The notes below the pieces were generated by a model that ran no database searches, had not been told where the DNA came from, and saw only the letters and a list, made by a program, of their open reading frames with translations. Position numbers and translations under genes: made by a program. From Zhongshania aquimaris (GTDB lineage Bacteria; Pseudomonadota; Gammaproteobacteria; Pseudomonadales; Spongiibacteraceae), in NCBI RefSeq assembly GCF_019312595.1, contig NZ_JAHWDQ010000001.1, positions 1,800,926 through 1,864,925 of the forward strand: a stretch of DNA of 64,000 nucleotides, read 5' to 3'. Below are positions 26,970 through 35,956 of this stretch, piece by piece. The first letter of the stretch is position 1. Every line of letters begins with the position of its first letter.

Positions 26970-28568
26970 ATGTCAACTCTAGACGCAGACATCCAGGCAG
27001 TTGCCTCTCTTAAAGAACAAGCTGGCAGCAGCTGGGACGCCATCAACCCCGAATCTGCAGCACGTATGCGTGCCCAGAACAAATTTAAAACCGGTTTAGA
27101 CATCGCCAAATATACTGCCGACATCATGCGTGCAGACATGGCCGCGTTTGACAAAGACAAAACCAAATACACCCAGTCACTGGGTTGCTGGCACGGCTTT
27201 ATCGGTCAACAGAAGATGATTTCTATTAAGAAGCACTTCAACGGCAAAACTGACCGTCGTTACTTGTACCTTTCTGGTTGGATGGTTGCAGCACTGCGCT
27301 CTTCGTTCGGTCCTCTGCCTGACCAGTCAATGCACGAAAAAACAGTTGTTGCTGACCTAGTACGTGAGCTTTACACCTTCTTACGCCAAGCTGATGCACG
27401 TGAATTGGGCGGCTTGTTCCGCGCACTAGACGCTGCTCGCGAAGCTGGTGACAAGGCTGAAGAAGCTAAAATCCAAGATCAAATCGACAACCACGTTACT
27501 CACGTAGTACCAATTGTTGCCGATATCGACGCTGGTTTCGGTAATGCAGAAGCGACTTACCTAATGGCTAAGCAAATGATCGAAGCTGGCGCTTGCTGCT
27601 TGCAGATCGAAAACCAAGTTGCTGACGAAAAGCAGTGCGGTCACCAAGACGGCAAAGTAACCGTGCCTCACGCCGACTTCCACACCAAGCTGCGCGCTTT
27701 GCGTTACGCTTTCTTGGAATTGGGTGTCGACAACGGTGTTATTGTTGCACGTACCGACTCTGAAGGCGCTGGCCTTACTAAAGAAATCGCTGTTGTTAAA
27801 CAACCTGGCGACCAAGGCGACGTATACAACTCGTTCCTAGACGTTGAAGAAATCGACGTAGCTGACATGGCTGAAGGCGATGTCTGCTTCAACCGTAACG
27901 GCAAGCTGGTTCGTCCTAAGCGTTTACCTTCTGGTTTGTACCAGTTCCGCGAAGGCACTGGCCACGAGCGTTGCGTATTTGACTGTATCGAAGCGATCAA
28001 CGCTGGCGCTGACCTGCTTTGGATTGAAACTGCCGTTCCGACTGTTCACGAAATCAAAGGCATGATGGACGAAGTTCGTAAAGTACACCCAAATGCGAAG
28101 TTGGTTTACAACAACTCTCCTTCTTTCAACTGGACTCTGAACTTCCGTCAACAAACGTTCGACACTTGGACCGCTGAAGGCAAAGACGTATCTGCTTACG
28201 ATCGTGCGAACCTAATGTCAGCTGAATACGACGAAACTGAATTGGCTGCCGTTGCTGATGCACGTATCAAGACTTTCCAAGCAGATACTGCTCGCGAAGC
28301 GAACGTATTCCACCACTTGATCACTCTGCCTACTTACCACACTGCAGCATTGTCTACTGACAACCTTGCAAAAGAGTACTTCGGTGAGCAAGGTATGCTG
28401 GGTTATGTTGCTGGCGTACAGCGCAAAGAAATCCGTCAAGGCATTGCCTGTGTTAAGCACCAAAACATGTCTGGCTCAGACATGGGTGACGACCACAAAG
28501 AATACTATGCCGGCGAACTTGCACTGAAAGCGGGTGGCGCGAAAAACACGTCTAACCAGTTCAACTAA
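26970..28568 (+). CDS. aceA: Isocitrate lyase (long, Pseudomonas-type)
   Basis: A 532-residue enzyme that splits isocitrate to succinate and glyoxylate, allowing growth on acetate and fatty acids. The catalytic KQCGH motif is intact (C223), with the magnesium-binding DIDAGFGNAEATY before it. The long form, with an inserted helical segment (RALDAAREAGDKAEEAKIQDQI), is that of Pseudomonas AceA rather than the shorter E. coli type. ATG with AGGGA upstream. Codon use is rich in GCT, GTT and GGT compared with neighbours, as in very highly expressed genes. A terminator follows. Confidence 0.96.
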   Translation: MSTLDADIQAVASLKEQAGSSWDAINPESAARMRAQNKFKTGLDIAKYTADIMRADMAAFDKDKTKYTQSLGCWHGFIGQQKMISIKKHFNGKTDRRYLYLSGWMVAALRSSFGPLPDQSMHEKTVVADLVRELYTFLRQADARELGGLFRALDAAREAGDKAEEAKIQDQIDNHVTHVVPIVADIDAGFGNAEATYLMAKQMIEAGACCLQIENQVADEKQCGHQDGKVTVPHADFHTKLRALRYAFLELGVDNGVIVARTDSEGAGLTKEIAVVKQPGDQGDVYNSFLDVEEIDVADMAEGDVCFNRNGKLVRPKRLPSGLYQFREGTGHERCVFDCIEAINAGADLLWIETAVPTVHEIKGMMDEVRKVHPNAKLVYNNSPSFNWTLNFRQQTFDTWTAEGKDVSAYDRANLMSAEYDETELAAVADARIKTFQADTAREANVFHHLITLPTYHTAALSTDNLAKEYFGEQGMLGYVAGVQRKEIRQGIACVKHQNMSGSDMGDDHKEYYAGELALKAGGAKNTSNQFN

Positions 28569-28616
28569 GTTGAATTAGCGTTTGGCACACCTCATCGCCA
28601 GACACTCTGACGATGA

Positions 28617-28655
28617 AAAAAAGGCGGCCCCTTGCAAAAGGTGTCGCCTTTTTTA
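28617..28655 (+). terminator. Terminator of isocitrate lyase
   Basis: A-rich plus GGCG pairs with CGCC plus a T run (28617-28626 with 28645-28654), with an inner CCTT/AAGG stem. It lies about 50 bp after the aceA stop. Confidence 0.85.
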
Positions 28656-28702
28656 TTAATAGAATAGGATAACGACCTAAACCTGATTAAGTGATTTCAA
28701 TT

Positions 28703-29266
28703 ATGACTGATACACCTACGTTTCTTAAAGACGCAAAAGATGTGCTGAGTGACCAAGGATTTGCGGCGAGCAACATCTGGTATCACGGCACCTCATCTGC
28801 GCTGGTCGACTCAATCAAACAGCAGGGCGTGAAGCGCTCAGGTGACAAAGCGCTGAAAGATGCCGCCAAAAAAACCATGGCAACCATCGGCAATAGCTAT
28901 ACAGAATCTATTGAGCCCGTGTTTTTAACACCAAGCAAAGAAGTCGCATTTTACTGGGCACAGCAAACGGTGCGAAACCGCAGCGTCCGCATTGAGGGCG
29001 ACGAGCAGCCCGCAGTATTTGGTATCACACTCCCAAACGAACTAAATAAGAAAGTGAAACCGGACGTAGGTGCCGCAAGCTTGCTACTTTTGAAAGAAGG
29101 TGAAGAATTTATGGCGTTCCTGGCCGGAATTTACCAGGAAAATGGTTACGACATGCCTGGGATTGACCTAATGAAGGCAAACCGCCTCGAGTATTTAAAT
29201 ATATTAGGTATGGCCTATTTTGACGCGGACATTGACGCCGCCTGCATCGAAGTCATTACCGGCTGA
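28703..29266 (+). CDS. Hypothetical protein with an ADP-ribosyltransferase-like motif
   Basis: A 187-residue soluble protein I cannot assign to a named family. The segment WYHGTSSALVDSIKQQGV (H28) followed by a VFLTPSKEVAFYWAQQTV stretch looks like the start of the ART fold (H...Y pattern of ADP-ribosyltransferases and RNA 2'-phosphotransferases). A third catalytic residue is not clear; a glutamate in ACIEVITG at the extreme C-terminus is one candidate. I chose ATG 28703 over GTG 28691; neither has a good ribosome-binding site. It is single, between aceA and rraA. The activity is a guess from motif. Confidence 0.6.
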   Translation: MTDTPTFLKDAKDVLSDQGFAASNIWYHGTSSALVDSIKQQGVKRSGDKALKDAAKKTMATIGNSYTESIEPVFLTPSKEVAFYWAQQTVRNRSVRIEGDEQPAVFGITLPNELNKKVKPDVGAASLLLLKEGEEFMAFLAGIYQENGYDMPGIDLMKANRLEYLNILGMAYFDADIDAACIEVITG

Positions 29267-29422
29267 GGATCACAGCTAACTTAAGACAGGTGCATTAAAG
29301 AATACGGTGACCAGAATATTAGCCTTTCTTACAAAGATACTGGACGCCAGCCGTCAGATACAAAACAATGACAAATCTATTAAGCCTATTTTCCAGGGCA
29401 AACCAGAACACAGGAGCAAATC

Positions 29423-29902
29423 ATGCCTACTGTATCCACCCCCGATCTCTGCGATGAACATGGCGACAAGGTTCGCGTTATTGAAGGGCAATTTCGACAC
29501 TATGGCGGCAAGCAAAACTTCAGCGGCCAAATCGCTACCATAAAATGCTTTGAAGACAATTCCAAAGTTGCCGAGCGCGTAAAAGAAGCAGGCAATGGCC
29601 GAGTACTGGTGATCGACGGCGGTGCGTCACCGCGGCGCTCACTATTGGGCGACAACCTAGCTAAAGCAGCAGTAGATAATGGCTGGGCCGGCATCGTTAT
29701 TTACGGCTATCTTCGCGACGTAGAGGAGATTGCCCCAATGCCTATCGGTATCATGGCGCTCGGCAGCGTACCCCGCAAAACGGAAAAATTAGGCGATGGC
29801 CGCTGCGATGTGCAAATCGAATTCGGCGGCAGCATTATTCGCCCCGGCGAATACCTTTACGCCGACCTAAGCGGTATTATCGTGTCAGAAAAGGCCTTGT
29901 AA
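29423..29902 (+). CDS. rraA: RraA-family protein (regulator of RNase E or aldolase homologue)
   Basis: A 159-residue member of the RraA family, trimer-forming proteins that in E. coli bind and inhibit RNase E. Typical segments are TPDLCDEHGDKVRVIEG, RVLVIDGGASPRRSLLGDNLAKAAVDNGWAGIVIYGYLRD (ligand-binding GD..R region) and LGSVPRKTEKLGDGRCDVQIEFGG. Some family members are instead 4-hydroxy-4-methyl-2-oxoglutarate aldolases, but the length and the GWAGIVIYG form fit RraA. ATG with AGGAG. It precedes an LLM oxidoreductase by 61 bp on the same strand. Confidence 0.9.
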   Translation: MPTVSTPDLCDEHGDKVRVIEGQFRHYGGKQNFSGQIATIKCFEDNSKVAERVKEAGNGRVLVIDGGASPRRSLLGDNLAKAAVDNGWAGIVIYGYLRDVEEIAPMPIGIMALGSVPRKTEKLGDGRCDVQIEFGGSIIRPGEYLYADLSGIIVSEKAL

Positions 29903-29963
29903 GCAATGAAATACGCAACGCTGTAATCCACTAAACTATAAAAATGAAATGCGGGAGACGCAC

Positions 29964-30998
29964 ATGAAACTCGGACTATTACTCGGCTACTCTGGGGCAA
30001 AGTTATCACTGCCAATGGACACCGTAAAAAAAGCTGAAGCACTCGGCTTCGACTCGGTGTGGACCGCCGAAGCCTACGGTTCAGACGCCGTTACTCCCGC
30101 AGCATGGATATTGGCGCAAACCAGCAAAATCAAAGTCGGTACTGCCATCATGCAAATGCCAGCGCGCACTCCCGCCATGTGCGCAATGACGGCCATGAGC
30201 CTAGACCAACTATCCTGCGGACGCTTTATTGTTGGGCTTGGTGCATCCGGCCCCCAAGTAGTAGAAGGATGGCATGGTGTACCCTACGGTAAACCTGTTA
30301 CTCGTACCCGCGAGTATATTCAAATCATGAAAAAGATTTTCGAGCGCGAAGGCCCGGTAGAATTTGACGGTGGCATGTACCAAATGCCGTATAAAGGACC
30401 TGGCGCGACAGGCCTCGGCAAGCCCTTAAAATCAATTTTACATGGCGACCCAAGCATCCCGATTTACACAGCATCGATTACACCTGCAGGCGTTAGCGCC
30501 TCAGCGGAGGTTGCTGATGGTGTATTTCCGGTGTGGATGAGCCCAGAAAAATACTCTGTGCTTGAACCAAGCATTACAAAAGGCCTAGAGAAAAGCGGTC
30601 GCAATAAAGCAGACTTCGATGTAGCGCCTTTTGTTGGCGTCATCATGGACGACAATATCGACGGCTGTCGCTACTTTATTAAAGACTTCCTTGCACTTTA
30701 TATTGGCGGCATGGGCGCCAAAGGTAAAAACTTCTACACCGATTACGCCTCACGCATGGGCTACGGTGACGCGGCGGAGCAAGTACAAGATTTGTACTTG
30801 GCTGGCAAAAAAGACGAGGCTCGCAACGCCATACCAGACGCCCTCGTAGACGAAATCGCCTTAGTCGGACCGGAAGCGCGTATTCGCGAGCGTGCGGCTG
30901 ACTGGAAAGCCGCATCAAAGCGCGGCGAAGTAAATTCTATGCTGCTCAACTGCGCGCAGCCAGAAGCGATGGAAGTGATGGCGGATTGCTTCCTTTAA
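29964..30998 (+). CDS. LLM-class (F420-type) flavin/deazaflavin oxidoreductase
   Basis: A 344-residue luciferase-like TIM-barrel oxidoreductase. The start MKLGLLLGYSGAKLSLPMDTVKKAEALGFDSVWTAEAYGSDAVTPAAWILAQTSKIKVGTAIMQMPARTPAM is that of F420-dependent LLM enzymes known mainly from actinobacteria. F420 use is inferred; FMN cannot be excluded. ATG 29964 has GGGAG upstream, while the ATG at 29949 would put that site inside the gene. A heptamer array begins 16 bp after the stop. The substrate is unknown. Confidence 0.85.
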   Translation: MKLGLLLGYSGAKLSLPMDTVKKAEALGFDSVWTAEAYGSDAVTPAAWILAQTSKIKVGTAIMQMPARTPAMCAMTAMSLDQLSCGRFIVGLGASGPQVVEGWHGVPYGKPVTRTREYIQIMKKIFEREGPVEFDGGMYQMPYKGPGATGLGKPLKSILHGDPSIPIYTASITPAGVSASAEVADGVFPVWMSPEKYSVLEPSITKGLEKSGRNKADFDVAPFVGVIMDDNIDGCRYFIKDFLALYIGGMGAKGKNFYTDYASRMGYGDAAEQVQDLYLAGKKDEARNAIPDALVDEIALVGPEARIRERAADWKAASKRGEVNSMLLNCAQPEAMEVMADCFL

Positions 30999-31013
30999 TG
31001 GGAGACGCTTGGC

Positions 31014-31059
31014 GGAAGTCGGAAGTCGGAAGTCGGAAGTCGGAAGTCGGAAGTCGGAA
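31014..31059 (+). repeat. Perfect tandem heptamer (GGAAGTC x 6)
   Basis: Six exact copies of GGAAGTC (31014-31055) plus GGAA. It lies between the LLM oxidoreductase stop (30998) and aceK (31206). It belongs to the same degenerate heptamer family as the arrays at 24312 and 50620. Confidence 0.9.
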
Positions 31060-31205
31060 AATAATTGATCACACACATGCTATGATCAAGCAATGCGTGT
31101 TTATTTTTCGTCGACCATCCGACGCCAAACGTCAATCTGCGCCCTCATCTCCCGTCCGGCGTATAGCAACAAACTAATGGCAACACACAAGGACAACCCA
31201 ACAAC

Positions 31206-32939
31206 GTGACCACAAATACCCGTCGGCTTGCCATGGCCATTTTGAATGGCTTTGATGCGTTTTTCGCAGAGTACAAAAATATCACTCTCGGAGCCCAAGC
31301 TCGCTTTGAAGCGGCCGACTGGCACGGAGCACAGAAGGCTATTCGCGATCGTCTCGCGCTGTGGAAACAAAAGCGCTCCATCGTGGCCGAAGCGGCCTAC
31401 ACCATTACCGGCGGCAGTGTTGAAGATCGCGACAACTGGGAAATTGCCAAGCAAGAATACGCGCAGCTTATTCAGGGCCACGACAATTACGAAATTGCCC
31501 AATCATTTTTTAACTCTATTTACTGCTATGTCTTCGACCACGAAAAAATTCGCGACATCCATACTTTCGCACTCAGCTCCAGCCAAGAACGTCCGCCCAT
31601 CGCCAGCAATTCCATATTAAAGCGCTACCGTTTTGACGGTGACAATGCCGCCGATATCGTTCGCTCGATGCTAGATGACTGTGAATTTAATATTCCCTGG
31701 GAAGACCAGCAGCGCGACGTCAGCTTTATTATGAAAGTCGTTAACCGCGAACTCATTCCAAAAATTCGCGATAAAGACAAAGAGGTCTATGTCGAAACCC
31801 TGGAGTCACTATTCTTTCGAAATAAAGCTGCCTATTTAGTTGGCCGTATTGTCAGTGGCGATTTCAATATGCCCTTTGTGCTACCTATCCTTCACAGCGA
31901 AAACAAATCCATTTTCGTCGATACCGTTTTATATGATCCCGACGATATTTCTATTTTATTTAGTTTTAGCCGCAGCTATTTCATGGTGGATACATCCATA
32001 CCCTCGGAATACATCGCCTTCTTGCATCGGCTGATGCCCAACAAAGAAATCTTCGAACTTTACAGTGCCATTGGCATGCCCAAGCACGGCAAAACCGAGT
32101 TCTATCGCTTTGCTGTTGAAGACACTGCGAGTAGTGAAGAACCCTATATTATCGCACCCGGTATAAAGGGCATGGTTATGCTAGTGTTTACTCGCCCTGA
32201 TTTTGGCTACGTCTACAAAGTAATAAAAGATCGCTTTACCCCACCCAAAGACATGAGCCAAGAACACGTGCGTCAATGCTATAGCCTAGTAAAGCGCTGG
32301 GATCGCGGCGGCCGCATGGCCGACACTCAGGAATTTAATAATTTGGCTTTTGATCGCCGTCGTTTTTCTGATGAATTAATTGCTGAACTTGAGAAAGAAG
32401 CACCCTCGAAAATAAGAGTGAGCGGCAACGCACTGCTACTCAAACATGTGTACATAGAACGCAAAATGATACCGTTAAATTTATATCTTAAAAATTGTGA
32501 TGAGCAACAATTAGAAAGTGTCATGGGCGAGTATGGCAACGCAATTAAACAGCTTGCAGCGGGTAATATTTTCCCCGGTGATATGCTGCTAAAAAACTTT
32601 GGTGTTACCCGTCACGGCCGCGTTGTTTTCTATGATTACGACGAAATTTGCCCCCTCACCGATTGTAATTTCCGTAAGCTACCTGAACCGAAAAACGACG
32701 AGCAAGCAATGGCAACCCAGCCATGGTATGAAGTGAAACCGGAGGACGTTTTTCCAGAGGAATTTAGATTATTTTTCTCAGGCAATCAGCGTGCCAAAAA
32801 AGTTTTTGACAGGTTACACAGCGAACTGTATGACCCCGAGTATTGGCGCGGATTACAGGAAACAATTCGCAACGGCTATGTCGCCGACGTATTCCCCTAT
32901 CGGAAAAAACAACGCTTTCAGCAGCGCCACTCTATCTAA
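31206..32939 (+). CDS. aceK: AceK, isocitrate dehydrogenase kinase/phosphatase
   Basis: A 577-residue bifunctional enzyme that phosphorylates isocitrate dehydrogenase and so directs isocitrate to the glyoxylate bypass. The N-terminal regulatory helical domain (NGFDAFFAEYKNITLGAQARFEAADWHGAQKAIRDRLALW) and the kinase part with APGIKGMVMLVFTRPDFGYVYKVIKDRF and GNIFPGDMLLKNFGVTRHGRVVFYDYDEI (catalytic loop and DYDE metal site) are complete. The start is GTG 31206 with AGGAC upstream. Unlike enterics it is not fused to an aceBA operon but is separated from aceA by three genes. Confidence 0.95.
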   Translation: MTTNTRRLAMAILNGFDAFFAEYKNITLGAQARFEAADWHGAQKAIRDRLALWKQKRSIVAEAAYTITGGSVEDRDNWEIAKQEYAQLIQGHDNYEIAQSFFNSIYCYVFDHEKIRDIHTFALSSSQERPPIASNSILKRYRFDGDNAADIVRSMLDDCEFNIPWEDQQRDVSFIMKVVNRELIPKIRDKDKEVYVETLESLFFRNKAAYLVGRIVSGDFNMPFVLPILHSENKSIFVDTVLYDPDDISILFSFSRSYFMVDTSIPSEYIAFLHRLMPNKEIFELYSAIGMPKHGKTEFYRFAVEDTASSEEPYIIAPGIKGMVMLVFTRPDFGYVYKVIKDRFTPPKDMSQEHVRQCYSLVKRWDRGGRMADTQEFNNLAFDRRRFSDELIAELEKEAPSKIRVSGNALLLKHVYIERKMIPLNLYLKNCDEQQLESVMGEYGNAIKQLAAGNIFPGDMLLKNFGVTRHGRVVFYDYDEICPLTDCNFRKLPEPKNDEQAMATQPWYEVKPEDVFPEEFRLFFSGNQRAKKVFDRLHSELYDPEYWRGLQETIRNGYVADVFPYRKKQRFQQRHSI

Positions 32940-33018
32940 TGCGTCTTTTAAATTGACCCCGCTGACACCAGGAACAGTATCAGCGGGATCAATCCAACAG
33001 AATATCTCTCATACTTAA

Positions 33019-34533
33019 CTACAATGGCGACATGATTTGCCCACGACTCATGCCTTGCATATCCTCCAGAAAATCTCTGTGGGCACTCACTGCCCGAGAT
33101 AATTGCTCAGCGGGAATACGATCGGGTGTATCCTCCTCGGTGTGATAGTGTGGCGTCGCCATGGTGAGATTAACGCTTGGCACACCGATCTCGCCCATCG
33201 CACCCTCTAAATCACTGTTAGCGTTAACAGTGGGTATAGTCGGTAATACCCCGGCCAAAAGGCCATACTTAACAAGATAAGGTAGGAAGGTGCGCGCCAG
33301 TGCTGGGTGGGCCGTTGTGAATAACATACGTTCTTCATCACCGGGCCGCTCAACAACCAAGCCGAGCATATCAATCAGCCCGGTACCGGAAATATGCTCC
33401 TCTCCTTTCGCGGCAAGGTGATCTAAATTTACAAATAAATCGAGGCTGGTAACTTCGTCAGGATGAGCGTCCACCCTATGATGAACACCTCCATAGGGAA
33501 ACCCAACATCATGCCCCGTTACGCCGACAAAAATCATATCGTGGGGCCGATCCTGTACTGGCAACGACGCGAAGTGTTCTGCTAGTCCAATAAGACCTGC
33601 CACGCCAGTCGCGTTATCTAGCGCGCCGGTAAACCACGCATCGTAGTGAGCACAAACCATAATCGGGCCCGCTTCAGCTCCAGAACCCGGCAAACGGCCG
33701 ACAACATCGTGAGTAGTGCCGTCTACATGTTCGGCATCGAGTTGCCAAGTGACCGAAGCACCATCACGGGCAGCATCGCGTAGCCGAGCTAGGTCCTGTG
33801 CGCCTAATTGAAAGGCGGGGATTTCATTATCATCTAAATAATTCTGACCAGAGCTGGTTGGCCGAATAAGGTTATCTGGCGCGTCTGAGGTAACAAACAT
33901 AGCAACAGCGCCGAGTTCCGCCGCGCGATGGTAGGTCTCCTTGTATGTAGCAAACACATTTAGCAGAGCCTTACCGGTCACTACGACGGCCTTGCCCTGT
34001 ATGTTTCTAGCAAGCAATTCAAGCTCGCTACCCAATCCAACATCGATCAATTCGGCGGTGCCACTCCCCCCCTTGGTAGACCACATCGGAAAACTTTTAA
34101 TTTCCTCTTCATAGGTGTCGTGTATCAAGCCCACACGCCAATCGTCGAGCTGCCACTTTCTCATGTAGTAGGGCTCAATTTTGGTATTCAGTCCCGCGTC
34201 ACTTAGCCTCGCCGCCAACCATTCAGCGGCGCGCCGCTCTTCAGGATATCCAGCCCAGCGCGGTTGAAACTCACAGAGCTGGCGCACCCAACTGTGCAGA
34301 CGTTCGGGATTCATCGGGTCAGACTGCAACACAGACTCTTCGTCGCCGACAGGGTTAGAAGAGCTACCTTGACTAGATGACTTGCACCCAACAAACGCCG
34401 CAGGCAATGTCACGGCGGTCGCCACTAACGCCGAGTGCTGCAGAAACGTGCGGCGCCTCAACATAGCACTTACTTGTGAGCGATCAGCAGATCGAACAGA
34501 CAACTCACTAATTAATTTAGATAAATACTTCAT
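33019..34533 (-). CDS. Twin-arginine-exported M28-family zinc peptidase
   Basis: A 504-residue aminopeptidase-like protein. RRRTFLQHSALVATAVTLPAAFVGC is a twin-arginine signal that also ends in a possible lipobox cysteine. Next come a PA-like insert (about 140-270) and the M28 core: CAHYDAWFTGALDNATGV (zinc ligands H, D), FVNLDHLA and the final ligand in HYHTEEDTPD. I chose ATG 34533 because it overlaps the TGA of the lipase gene (ATGA); ATG 34464, just before the arginines, is an alternative start. It is coupled to the lipase and near an AraC regulator, which suggests one nutrient-scavenging unit. Confidence 0.85.
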   Translation of the reverse strand: MKYLSKLISELSVRSADRSQVSAMLRRRTFLQHSALVATAVTLPAAFVGCKSSSQGSSSNPVGDEESVLQSDPMNPERLHSWVRQLCEFQPRWAGYPEERRAAEWLAARLSDAGLNTKIEPYYMRKWQLDDWRVGLIHDTYEEEIKSFPMWSTKGGSGTAELIDVGLGSELELLARNIQGKAVVVTGKALLNVFATYKETYHRAAELGAVAMFVTSDAPDNLIRPTSSGQNYLDDNEIPAFQLGAQDLARLRDAARDGASVTWQLDAEHVDGTTHDVVGRLPGSGAEAGPIMVCAHYDAWFTGALDNATGVAGLIGLAEHFASLPVQDRPHDMIFVGVTGHDVGFPYGGVHHRVDAHPDEVTSLDLFVNLDHLAAKGEEHISGTGLIDMLGLVVERPGDEERMLFTTAHPALARTFLPYLVKYGLLAGVLPTIPTVNANSDLEGAMGEIGVPSVNLTMATPHYHTEEDTPDRIPAEQLSRAVSAHRDFLEDMQGMSRGQIMSPL

Positions 34534-35798
34534 TTTCCGAAGCGCTCCATAATCCAATTTGCAATCGTCGGTGCAGCCATGTCCGCCGTCGGCGAATGGT
34601 CAGCGGGCCAACGATCATAGCTAACCTCATAACCCTGCTGCCGATACTCTTGCACCAACTGATCGGTAAAAGGCAGCAATGCAACAGCATCTAAAATACC
34701 CGCATCAATTCGAATCGCGATATCGCGGCGCATAGGAATTAAGCGCACATCGTCCTCTTGCAATGCACGACGCATTTCGGCTACCACCTCGCGCCCGCGC
34801 GACCCTTTCATTTCATCTGGCGACATACCGCCCCAGGATGTCTCATGACTGAGGTCTTCTAAACACAGGCGTTCAAGATCAGGCCACAGCGCCAGTGCTC
34901 TTTCCGACAAACCGCCGTCTTGAAGAATCAGCTTCTCAAAGGTCGGGTCTACCGTGGCGATACCTTTCAATACTAATCCCGCCAATGCCACCGCTACGTC
35001 CACACCCGGCGCGGTGATCGGTGATGATTCCAACGCGGCGATAAGGTTCTCCAGTTGAGTAACGGGAGTGATCGCAGCGACACCTAAAAGATTAAGGCCT
35101 TTGGCGTTTTGATGCTCTCTACTTCCTGTATTGAGGGCTGCGACACCCCCCTCAGAATGCCCTGCTGCTACCCACTTATCCCCGATCTCACCCCAGTAAC
35201 CAGCTACCGCCGAGGCCATATCCCGCATGCTGCGTGCAAGTGAATCCCCCCTCAAATATGGATGCGGACCAGGTTCACCAATCCCCTCGTAATCGGGTCT
35301 CGCGACCACAACCCCCCGACTTAAGAGTTGACGCGCCAGCTCATCGCCCTGCTGCATTCGACGCAATTCATTAGACTCGGCAATACCGTGGGTTGGCGCG
35401 CAGGCATCAGCCATACCTGTCGTCATATGGCCGTAAACGACCAAGGGCCAGTCGCCAGTCGCATAATGTACTGCCTCAGGTATCAACACCAATCCTGATG
35501 CCAGAACCGGCAAACCCTTCACACTTATCGTTGTGTAGCGCACAAAAAATGATTTGGCCGCGCCTTCAACTTGACTTGAAGCGGGTGCGTCAAAAATATC
35601 AATAATTGTTCCTGGTGGACGAGCTTGCCAACCCTGCGCTACAACGCCAGGAATGCGCTCTTGTGGCGTATCTGGGAGTGGATGTTGATTACCGCTATAA
35701 ATGATTAAGCTGGAAAGCAGCCCACTCCACGCATTTGAAGACGATAGAGTGATTGTCAAGGCTAAAAGAAAAGCCTCAATAATTTTTATATGTATCAT
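34530..35798 (-). CDS. Exported secretory-lipase-like alpha/beta hydrolase
   Basis: A 422-residue hydrolase with a signal peptide (IIEAFLLALTITLSSSNAWS). The nucleophile elbow is VAAGHSEGGVAAL. A possible acid lies in IRIDAGILDAVALLP and the histidine in WPADHSPTADMA. The pattern PLVVYGHMTTGMADACAPT..VVVARPDYEGIGEPGPHPYL resembles the secretory (LIP) lipase family. ATG 35798 with AAGGGT upstream. Its stop overlaps the start of the M28 peptidase. The substrate could be triglyceride or another ester. Confidence 0.85.
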   Translation of the reverse strand: MIHIKIIEAFLLALTITLSSSNAWSGLLSSLIIYSGNQHPLPDTPQERIPGVVAQGWQARPPGTIIDIFDAPASSQVEGAAKSFFVRYTTISVKGLPVLASGLVLIPEAVHYATGDWPLVVYGHMTTGMADACAPTHGIAESNELRRMQQGDELARQLLSRGVVVARPDYEGIGEPGPHPYLRGDSLARSMRDMASAVAGYWGEIGDKWVAAGHSEGGVAALNTGSREHQNAKGLNLLGVAAITPVTQLENLIAALESSPITAPGVDVAVALAGLVLKGIATVDPTFEKLILQDGGLSERALALWPDLERLCLEDLSHETSWGGMSPDEMKGSRGREVVAEMRRALQEDDVRLIPMRRDIAIRIDAGILDAVALLPFTDQLVQEYRQQGYEVSYDRWPADHSPTADMAAPTIANWIMERFGK

Positions 35799-35956
35799 GG
35801 ACTTACCCTTAAGTCGGTCTATTTCCGACTTTTATTAATCTAAGTAACCATGATTTCACAGCCTATGTGGGCTGACTTGTATGAAATGACTATTATTGAA
35901 TTACATCGTAGAAAATATGGTGAAAATGGCGGTAAATAGCTTTTAATTAAAGAACC

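Noticed and set aside
31014-31059. CRISPR-like array
   Set aside because: Units are seven bases with no spacers, and no cas gene is near. It is a simple tandem repeat.
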